Positions 1 through 4,932 of a DNA stretch of 6,716 bases are shown one piece after another (positions within the stretch are counted from its first letter, which is position 1; each line of letters opens with the position of its first letter). The notes below the pieces were generated by a model. It saw only the letters and a list, made by a program, of their open reading frames with translations, had not been told where the DNA came from and searched no databases. A program made the translations under genes and the position numbers. This DNA comes from Thermoleophilia bacterium (GTDB lineage Bacteria; Actinomycetota; Thermoleophilia; Gaiellales; Gaiellaceae): contig JAERMP010000190.1 of assembly GCA_016844515.1 (NCBI GenBank), positions 1-6,716 of the forward strand, read 5' to 3'.

Positions 1-436
1 CGAGCAGGACTGCGGCCGCGTTGTTGTTGACGACGAGCGCCGCCTCCGCCCCGGTCAGCCGCCCGAGGAGGGAAGCGAGGTGATCCTGGCGCGAGCCGCG
101 CTCACCGCGCGCGAGGTCGTACTCGAGGTTCGAGTACCCGCCTCCGACCTCCACGACGCGCGCGAGCGCAGCTTCCGCAAGGGGTGCGCGACCAAGGTTC
201 GTGTGCACGAGAACCCCGGTCGCGTTCAGCACACGGCGAAGTGACGGCGCCCGGGCGCCGGCAAGCTCCGTGAGCACGGCTTCGACCAGTGGCCCCGGAG
301 TTGCACCGACCTGGATCTCATCCCGGGCACGGTCGAGGACGGCACGTGCGGCCGTGACGGCGAGCTCGTGTGGCTCGACCGCCAACCGCTCGTCGCGCAG
401 AAGCTCGTCGACCGAGGGCAGGTCGCGAAGTTTCAC
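1..436 (-). CDS. selA: SelA, L-seryl-tRNA(Sec) selenium transferase, N-terminal part (partial)
   Basis: This is the first 145 residues of selenocysteine synthase, the PLP enzyme that converts seryl-tRNA(Sec) to selenocysteinyl-tRNA(Sec) using selenophosphate in the cytosol. The translation shows family-typical blocks: NATGVLVHTNLGRAPL at residues 71-86, YSNLEYDLARGERGSR at 101-116, and VVNNNAAAV at 135-143. The N-terminal helical region (PSVDELL...) also fits. The family is about 430-470 residues long, so roughly two thirds, including the PLP lysine, lies beyond the left edge. The start is GTG at 434-436, which overlaps the stop of the upstream purine nucleoside phosphorylase gene as GTGA, so translation is probably coupled. 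selB and selC may lie further left, which I cannot see. Identification is firm; the exact start is likely but not proven. Confidence 0.95.
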   Translation of the reverse strand, partial: MKLRDLPSVDELLRDERLAVEPHELAVTAARAVLDRARDEIQVGATPGPLVEAVLTELAGARAPSLRRVLNATGVLVHTNLGRAPLAEAALARVVEVGGGYSNLEYDLARGERGSRQDHLASLLGRLTGAEAALVVNNNAAAVLL

Positions 437-1278
437 GCTGAGAGTGTAGGAACGAGCTCGCGCAGAAGCGCGGTCAGAGAGCCTGCAGCGCGCGCGCCCA
501 CTTCGAGAACGGAACTGTGGTCGATCTTCTCCGGCAGGACTCCCGCGGCCATGTTCGTGACGACAGAGATGCCGAGGCAGCGAACACCCATGTGCCGAGC
601 GGCGATCACCTCAGGAACCGTCGACATGCCTGCAAGGTCGCCGCCGACTGCGCGCATGAAGCGGATCTCGGCCGGCGTCTCGAACTGGGGGCCGAGCCAG
701 GCGGCGTAAACCCCCTCGGGAAGCTCGAGCCCGAGCCGGTCCGCGGCCTCGTGCGCCAGCCGCCGGAGCTCCGGGTCGTACGCGTCGCTCATGTCCGGAA
801 AGCGCGGCCCGAGCTCCTCGTCGTTCGGCCCGACGAGCGGCGACGTCCCCTGGAGGTTCACGTGGTCGGAGATCAGCACGAGCATCCCCGGCCGGAACGC
901 CTCGTTGATCCCCACGAGCATCCCCGGCCGGAACGCCTCGTTGATCCCACCTGCGGCGTTGGTGACGACGAGCGTCTGCACCCCGAGCCGGCCGAGAACG
1001 CGAACGCCGAACACGACCCGGTCTGCGCTGATGCCCTCGTAGAGATGGGCGCGTCCCCGCATGACAACGATCGGGACGCCGTCCACATCTCCGAGCACGA
1101 GCACGCCCGCATGGCCGACGGCCGTCGAGACGGGCCATCCCGGAATCTCGCCGTATGGGATCTCCACCCGGTTCTCGAGCGAATCGGCTAGGCCGCCGAG
1201 CCCACTGCCGAGCACCACACCGACGCGAGGCTCGAGATCGGAGGTCTCCCGGATCCGGCGAACGGCGTCGTCGAGCAC
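433..1278 (-). CDS. punA: Purine nucleoside phosphorylase, trimeric PNP type, with 12-residue internal duplication
   Basis: The product cleaves purine nucleosides with phosphate to give free base and ribose-1-phosphate (purine salvage, cytosol). Family motifs run in order: VVLGSGLGG (21-29, phosphate loop), VMRGRAHLYEG (72-82), VVTNAAGG (104-111), LISDHVNL (135-142), PQFETPAEIR (197-206), GMSTVPEVIAARHMG (217-231) and SVVTNMAAG (238-246, with the base-binding Asn at 242). All key residues appear to be present. It is 281 residues long; removing the repeat gives 269, the usual size. The oddity is GINEAFRPGMLV, present twice in tandem (111-122 and 123-134), directly after the NAAGG active-site motif. 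That places an extra 12 residues beside the substrate pocket and may damage activity. The GTG start at 1276-1278 is supported by an in-frame TGA 24 bases upstream, which is also the stop of the preceding gene. The 3' end overlaps selA by 4 bases. Confidence 0.93.
   Translation of the reverse strand: MLDDAVRRIRETSDLEPRVGVVLGSGLGGLADSLENRVEIPYGEIPGWPVSTAVGHAGVLVLGDVDGVPIVVMRGRAHLYEGISADRVVFGVRVLGRLGVQTLVVTNAAGGINEAFRPGMLVGINEAFRPGMLVLISDHVNLQGTSPLVGPNDEELGPRFPDMSDAYDPELRRLAHEAADRLGLELPEGVYAAWLGPQFETPAEIRFMRAVGGDLAGMSTVPEVIAARHMGVRCLGISVVTNMAAGVLPEKIDHSSVLEVGARAAGSLTALLRELVPTLSA
877..948. repeat. Perfect 36-bp tandem duplication inside the PNP gene
   Basis: Two identical 36-base units lie head to tail at 877-912 and 913-948, each beginning CACGAGCATCCCCGG on the plus strand. 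There is no mismatch between them, and the flanking bases do not extend the identity. The unit length is a multiple of three, so the frame is kept and the protein gains one copy of a 12-residue segment. Perfect identity, even at wobble positions, means a very recent duplication or an assembly/sequencing artefact. Confidence 0.97.
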
Positions 1279-1302
1279 GGCGTAGCCGAGTTTACGGCTG
1301 AG

Positions 1303-1938
1303 TCAGGCCGAGGCTACGGCAGGAGTGCCGCGGCGACGCTCGTGGACCAGCAGTCCGATCCCGGCGACAAGCAGCCAAAGAAGCGCTGGCACCCAACTCA
1401 GGAACGGCGCGAATGTGAGAAGAGCGAACAGAGCGGTCGCAATCGCGCTGACCCAGCCCAGCCAACGCGGGAACACGTGGTCGTGAAGTGCGGCGATGGC
1501 CACACCCGCCGTCACCAGTCCTAGGAGAACCCAGCCGATGTAGCCGAGGCTGTCCGCAATCGTGTAGATGCTCGCCACAGTCGTCGGCGCGCGGTCCTCC
1601 TCGGCTGCCCCGGCGAGGAGGAGATTGAAGGAGTACCCGACGAACGTCGCTGCAACCGTAGCGCCGCCGCCGATCGAGATGATCTGGGCAGCGGAGGAGT
1701 CTGGCGCTTTGGACCTGACCGCCTGCACAAGCCCGCCAACGAAGAACGCGACGAACGCGAGACCGAGCACAGTCAGGCCGTAGCCGATGAAGAGATCCGG
1801 CACGCGCTCGTCGATGTACTGCACGCTCTCCGCGCTCGGTGACGCCTGCAAGTCCTCGGAGAGACTCGGCGTGTCCACGAAGCCCCTGGCCTCGATGAGC
1901 ACGAAGGCAACGATCGCCGAGGCAGGCCACCAGCGCAC
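1303..1938 (-). CDS. Hypothetical multi-pass membrane protein
   Basis: I cannot name this 211-residue protein. It has five clear hydrophobic spans at about residues 49-71, 85-110, 128-151, 157-178 and 182-198, plus a weaker one near the N-terminus (about 5-18). The last span is followed by a basic tail (HERRR), which should face the cytoplasm. A PRWLGW motif at 157-162 opens the fifth span; I recall similar motifs in uncharacterised actinobacterial membrane proteins (DUF4386-like), but this is memory, not a search. No catalytic residues stand out. The GTG start at 1936-1938 is the only usual start codon after an in-frame TAG at 1975-1977, which is the stop of the upstream LOG gene. An overlapping frame from 1960 gives an arginine-rich, non-membrane product and is rejected. 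The gene sits between the LOG and PNP genes with gaps of 36 and 24 bases, so it is probably co-transcribed. Confidence 0.8.
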   Translation of the reverse strand: MRWWPASAIVAFVLIEARGFVDTPSLSEDLQASPSAESVQYIDERVPDLFIGYGLTVLGLAFVAFFVGGLVQAVRSKAPDSSAAQIISIGGGATVAATFVGYSFNLLLAGAAEEDRAPTTVASIYTIADSLGYIGWVLLGLVTAGVAIAALHDHVFPRWLGWVSAIATALFALLTFAPFLSWVPALLWLLVAGIGLLVHERRRGTPAVASA

Positions 1939-1974
1939 GGCGCGACCATAGTTGCCGCACCGGATGGGCTCGAG

Positions 1975-2667
1975 CTACGCCGATCCTTCCGCGACGCGAC
2001 GGTCGTAGCGCGAGCCGACGAGCTCGACGGCCTCGTGTGGATCGTCCGTGACGAGCAGGAGCTCGAAGTCCTCAGGCGAGATCAGCCCGTCCGCGAGCAT
2101 CTCGTCTTGCACCCAGGCGACCAGCTCTCCCCAGTAGTCGGAGTCGAAGAGCACGACCGGGAAGTCGCCGATCTTTCGCGTCTGAATGAGGGTGAGCGCC
2201 TCCCAGAGCTCATCCTGCGTGCCGAACCCGCCGGGAAAGATGACGAACCCCTCTGCAGCCTTCACGAACATGACCTTGCGTACGTGAAAGTGGTCGAAGG
2301 TCAGGGAGAGATCACACCACTCGTTCAGCCCCTGCTCGAGCGGCAGGTCGATGCTGAAGCCGACGGAGAGGCCGCCCGCCTCCTTGCAGCCCCGGTTCGC
2401 AGCGGCCATGACTCCCGGGCCGCCTCCGGTGACGACCGCGAAGCCGGCCTCGGCAAACGCCCTTCCGGTCGCCCGCGCGCTCTCGTACGTCGACGACTCC
2501 TCCGAGACACGGGCCGAGCCGAAGATCGATACGGCGGGCCGATCGATCTTCTGCACGAGCTGGAATCCTGCGAGAAACTCCGCCGCGATCAGCGAAACGT
2601 CGGCGGCTGGCGTCTCCTGGCTCCGGCGAAAGATGCGACGGGCGGCCTTCCCGTCGTGGACTGTCAC
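1975..2667 (-). CDS. LOG-family protein (TIGR00730-like; cytokinin riboside 5'-monophosphate phosphoribohydrolase fold)
   Basis: This 230-residue Rossmann-type protein was formerly annotated in many genomes as 'possible lysine decarboxylase'. The family hydrolyses the N-glycosidic bond of nucleoside 5'-monophosphates, releasing a base and ribose-5-phosphate. The signatures are SIFGSARV (47-54), VVTGGGPGVMAAANRG (78-93), HVRK (128-131) and PGGFGTQDEL (145-154), which holds the catalytic Glu of PGGxGTxxE at 153. The start is GTG at 2665-2667, overlapping the protease stop as GTGA. The same frame stays open upstream to about 3045, but that stretch is antisense-like arginine-rich shadow of the protease gene and is not part of the protein. 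Coupling to the protease and proximity to a nucleoside phosphorylase suggest a nucleotide-salvage or housekeeping role. The actual substrate cannot be told from sequence. Confidence 0.92.
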   Translation of the reverse strand: MTVHDGKAARRIFRRSQETPAADVSLIAAEFLAGFQLVQKIDRPAVSIFGSARVSEESSTYESARATGRAFAEAGFAVVTGGGPGVMAAANRGCKEAGGLSVGFSIDLPLEQGLNEWCDLSLTFDHFHVRKVMFVKAAEGFVIFPGGFGTQDELWEALTLIQTRKIGDFPVVLFDSDYWGELVAWVQDEMLADGLISPEDFELLLVTDDPHEAVELVGSRYDRRVAEGSA

Positions 2668-3578
2668 AGGTCGCGTTCGACATACGTCGCGGACATCGCG
2701 AGCGCGAGCACCGCGACGAGCCCGAGATAGACGATGCCGACCATCACGCGTTGGCGCACCGGCAAGTCGTAATAGCGCACGTTCTCGCCCCGCTCGCGCC
2801 AGCGCCGCCAGAGGTCGAGGCCGCCGATGATCACGATCAGGATGAGTATCGGGTTCGGCTGCAGGACGACCAACGCGAGCATCATCAGCAAGCCGACGAA
2901 CCAGAAGACGGGGTGCAGCGCGCCCGCTGCGCGGCCACCATCGAGCGGGACGATCGGGATCAGGTTGAAGAGGTTCAGGAAGAAGCCGACGAATGCGAGC
3001 CCGACGAGAAGCTCGGAGCCGGTCGCCTCGCCGGCGATCCAGCACGCGGCGGCTCCGATTGACCCGAGAATCGGTCCTGCGAGAGCAACCCGCGCCTCCT
3101 TCCAGGCGTCGTCGGGCAGCTGCTTCATCCCGATCACGGCCCCGAGGAACGGGATGAAGAGCGGCGCGCTCGCCGGGATGCCCTGTCGACGCAGCTCGAG
3201 CACGTGCCCGAGCTCGTGGACGAAGATCAGGAGGACGAAGCCGATCGCGAACGGCAGCCCCCAGAACCAGGCGTAAGCAGCAACGGAGACGAACATCGAG
3301 GCGCCGGTCGTGACGACCTTCAGCTTGAGCAGCAGCCCACCGAACTTCACGAGGAGGAAGCCGAGTCCGATGAGCGGCGCCGCGAGCTTTCTTAAGAGGT
3401 GGCGGAAGCCCGACCGTGGCTGCACCGGCTCGTAGCCGCGTCCGCCCTCGGCCGAAGTCTCCGGATTCGGGAGCGTGCCGGCATCGGGGGCCTCACGCGG
3501 AGAGAGTTCGTGTGTTTCGGGGGTCTGGCTTAAGCCAGACCCCCGGTCATCGTCAGCTACGACCCCTGGCCTATCCAT
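2664..3578 (-). CDS. M50-family (site-2-type) membrane zinc metalloprotease
   Basis: This 304-residue integral membrane protease of the S2P/SpoIVFB class cleaves substrates within or near the membrane. The zinc motif HELGH is at 121-125 inside a hydrophobic span (about 105-125). LAGPILG at 166-172 follows. NLIPIVPLDGGR at 205-216 gives the N...PLDGG motif with the third zinc ligand, Asp213. Further membrane spans lie at about 64-85, 91-108, 168-184, 189-206, 223-253 and 278-297. No PDZ domain is visible. Residues 1-55 are polar and low-complexity; residues 12-20 are encoded by a perfect palindrome. I chose the ATG at 3576-3578 because a strong Shine-Dalgarno sequence precedes it; the open frame further upstream is a shadow of moaX. 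The gene overlaps the moaX stop by 22 bases and the LOG start by 4. The substrate is unknown. Confidence 0.92.
   Translation of the reverse strand: MDRPGVVADDDRGSGLSQTPETHELSPREAPDAGTLPNPETSAEGGRGYEPVQPRSGFRHLLRKLAAPLIGLGFLLVKFGGLLLKLKVVTTGASMFVSVAAYAWFWGLPFAIGFVLLIFVHELGHVLELRRQGIPASAPLFIPFLGAVIGMKQLPDDAWKEARVALAGPILGSIGAAACWIAGEATGSELLVGLAFVGFFLNLFNLIPIVPLDGGRAAGALHPVFWFVGLLMMLALVVLQPNPILILIVIIGGLDLWRRWRERGENVRYYDLPVRQRVMVGIVYLGLVAVLALAMSATYVERDL
3518..3545. repeat. Perfect 28-bp palindrome within the protease coding sequence
   Basis: The two 14-base arms are exact reverse complements centred between 3531 and 3532 (core CTTAAG). The arm reads CGGGGGTCTGGCTT. In RNA it would fold as a GC-rich stem of about 12 pairs with a UUAA loop, starting 34 bases into the protease message. 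It encodes RGSGLSQTP in the protease reading frame. No T-run follows on either strand, so it does not look like a classical terminator. It resembles a dispersed palindromic (REP-like) element, but copy number cannot be tested here. Confidence 0.9.
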
Positions 3579-4195
3579 TCCTCGCCTCCCACATACGACT
3601 CTTTCTTCCAGAGCGGGACGGACACCTTCAATTCGTCGATCGCCTCTCGGCAGGCCGCCAGGGCGGCGGCTCGGTGCGAGGCCGACACGGCGATCACGAC
3701 GCTCATCTCGCCGATCTCCACCCGCCCGACCCGGTGGTGGATCGCGACCTTGCACAACTCGTGTCGGCGTTTCAACTCGTCGGCGAGATCCGCCATCACT
3801 TGCTCGGCCATTCCCTCGTACGCCTCGTAGTCGAGGCGGAGCACCTCACGTCCACGTGAGTGAGCTCGGGTCGTGCCGATGAACGTCGCGATCGCACCGG
3901 CTCCGTCGTCGCGCACTTCGGCGACAGCGGCGTCGACGGAGAGCAGCTCGCCGGACAGCCGGAAGTCGCCCCCGGACACCGGCGGGATGACGGCGACCTC
4001 GTCGCCCTCCGAGAGCCCTTCACCGCGATCGGCATACGCCCGGTTCACCGCATAGAGCATCCCGGGAGGCTCGTCGCCCAGGTCGAGGAGGAGCCAGACG
4101 TCGCTCACTGTCGCGCCGTCCGCGAGCTCGACCTCGACCCTCGAAACACCTGCGCGCTCGCGGAGCGCTGCGAACAGTCTCACCTTCACCTTCAC
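3557..4195 (-). CDS. moaX: MoaD-MoaE fusion, molybdopterin synthase (MoaX type)
   Basis: Both subunits of molybdopterin synthase lie in one 212-residue chain. The enzyme adds two sulfurs to cyclic pyranopterin monophosphate to make molybdopterin in the cytosol. Residues 1-76 are the ubiquitin-like MoaD part (VRLFAALRERAG at 5-16), ending in VAVIPPVSGG with the di-glycine at 75-76. Residues 77-212 are MoaE: FIGTTRAHSRG (105-115), AIHHRVGRVEIGE (151-163), and the catalytic lysine region IDELKVSVPLWKKES (186-200). Lys190 and Lys197 have the same 7-residue spacing as Lys119 and Lys126 of E. coli MoaE. In this family the MoaD di-glycine must be free to carry the thiocarboxylate; M. tuberculosis MoaX is reported to be cleaved after its glycine pair, so cleavage after Gly76 is expected here (inference). 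The start is GTG at 4193-4195, with no clear Shine-Dalgarno sequence. Two further in-frame GTGs, at 4187-4189 and 4181-4183, are possible starts. Confidence 0.95.
   Translation of the reverse strand: MKVKVRLFAALRERAGVSRVEVELADGATVSDVWLLLDLGDEPPGMLYAVNRAYADRGEGLSEGDEVAVIPPVSGGDFRLSGELLSVDAAVAEVRDDGAGAIATFIGTTRAHSRGREVLRLDYEAYEGMAEQVMADLADELKRRHELCKVAIHHRVGRVEIGEMSVVIAVSASHRAAALAACREAIDELKVSVPLWKKESYVGGEEWIGQGS
3579..3590 (-). promoter_or_regulatory. Shine-Dalgarno site of the M50 protease
   Basis: On the minus strand GGGAGG (3590-3585) lies 6 bases before the ATG at 3578, with a second purine run (GAGGA) directly against the start codon. The site is inside the 3' end of moaX and decides the start of the protease gene, excluding the longer open frame upstream. 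Confidence 0.75.
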
Positions 4196-4236
4196 GGGAG
4201 GAGGGTAGCCGCCGGTTGCCTCTCGGCCCGTGACAT
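4192..4236 (-). other. Possible 14-codon leader ORF ahead of moaX
   Basis: An ATG at 4234-4236 opens a frame encoding MSRAERQPAATLLP, whose TGA overlaps the moaX GTG as GTGA. The same overlap is used at the protease/LOG and PNP/selA junctions. It could deliver ribosomes to the moaX start, which lacks a clear Shine-Dalgarno sequence. A short frame like this can also arise by chance, and its own ribosome site (GTGGGA) is poor. Confidence 0.15.
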
Positions 4237-4250
4237 GTTAGGTCCCACAC
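4196..4250. promoter_or_regulatory. Divergent spacer between moaX and the GntR gene
   Basis: These 55 bases must carry or adjoin the promoters for both directions. On the minus strand TAACAT (4240-4235) resembles a -10 box placed about 40 bases before the moaX start; I see no convincing -35. The sequence TGACATGTTA (4231-4240) is a near-palindrome (4 of 5 pairs match) and could be an operator for the adjacent GntR protein. The short distance to the gntR ATG suggests a leaderless or very short 5' leader. All of this is by eye and weak. Confidence 0.3.
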
Positions 4251-4907
4251 ATGGCGACCGCGCTCACCGGAACCAATCTCAACGAGCGCGTGTACGACGA
4301 GCTCCGCGCGCGCGTTCTTGCGCGGCACCACGCGGCCGGAGCGAAGCTCAGCCTCCACGCGCTCGCCGCCGAGCTCGGCGTCTCTCGCAGCCCCGTTCAC
4401 CACGCGCTCACGAGGCTCGTCTCCGAGGGCCTGCTCACTGTCCAGCCGCGCCGCGGCTACTACGTGACGCCTGTTACGGCGCGGGCTGTGGCGGAGGGCT
4501 ACGAGGTGCGACTCGCGCTCGAGCTGCTCGCCGCCGAGCGGACGGTCGGAGCGCTCGAGGACTCCGCGCTGCAGGCGTTGGAGTCGCTCCTCGAGGGCAC
4601 GGCCGCCGCAATCTCGCACGAGCAGTGGGATTCGGCGAATGCGGCCTTCCACGAGTACCAGATCGACCTCGCGGGCAACAAACTCCTCTCGAGCTTCTAC
4701 CGCGAACTCTCGGTGAACCTCATGATGCAGGTGATTCGCGCCGGTCGTGTCGAGGGGCACGCGAACCTCGTCACAGAGCATCGGCGGATCGTCGAGGCGT
4801 TCGAAGCGGGAGACGCGGACGCCGTGGAGCGTGCGATCCGCTCGCATATCGAGACCGGCCGCCGGATCGCACTCGACGCGATCGAGCGGGCCGGAGGCCT
4901 CCTGTGA
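4251..4907 (+). CDS. GntR-family transcriptional regulator, FCD (FadR C-terminal) subfamily
   Basis: A 218-residue DNA-binding regulator. Residues 9-72 form the winged helix: [14 protein letters not shown], then the recognition region [25 protein letters not shown] (38-62) and the wing QPRRGYYV (65-72). Residues 80-215 are the all-helical FCD ligand domain with the usual metal-site histidines: His134 (NAAFHEYQ), His177 ([10 protein letters not shown]) and His199 (IRSHIETG). The Asp usually found four residues before the first His is Asn130 here. FCD regulators respond to small carboxylates or acyl compounds; the ligand cannot be read from sequence. The start ATG at 4251 fits the family N-terminus. 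It is divergent from moaX and 25 bases upstream of the mutase gene on the same strand, so autoregulation and control of the mutase are likely (inference). Confidence 0.93.
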   Translation: MATALTGTNLNERVYDELRARVLARHHAAGAKLSLHALAAELGVSRSPVHHALTRLVSEGLLTVQPRRGYYVTPVTARAVAEGYEVRLALELLAAERTVGALEDSALQALESLLEGTAAAISHEQWDSANAAFHEYQIDLAGNKLLSSFYRELSVNLMMQVIRAGRVEGHANLVTEHRRIVEAFEAGDADAVERAIRSHIETGRRIALDAIERAGGLL

Positions 4908-4932
4908 CACGGGCGGCCCATACGATGAGCCC

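Noticed and set aside
433..435. TGA stop of the PNP gene as a selenocysteine codon, given selA next door
   Set aside because: The PNP protein is already complete at this point, and the TGA forms a standard GTGA overlap with the selA start; the TGA at 2664-2666 is the same.
877..948. Two-unit 36-bp repeat as a CRISPR remnant
   Set aside because: The units abut with no spacers and are in-frame coding sequence of a conserved enzyme.
1292..1960. Alternative 222-residue frame over the membrane protein gene
   Set aside because: It lacks hydrophobic spans and is Arg/Cys-rich; the frame 1303-1938 gives clear membrane segments and a coherent protein.
2668..3045. Upstream extension of the LOG reading frame by about 126 codons
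   Set aside because: It overlaps the M50 protease gene in another frame, is arginine-rich without family similarity, and a GTG at 2665-2667 with a GTGA overlap gives the normal LOG N-terminus.
3518..3545. Palindrome as a rho-independent terminator
   Set aside because: No T-tract follows on either strand and it lies early inside a coding sequence.
3579..3755. Upstream extension of the M50 protease reading frame
   Set aside because: It is an arginine-rich shadow of moaX; the ATG at 3578 has a strong Shine-Dalgarno sequence.
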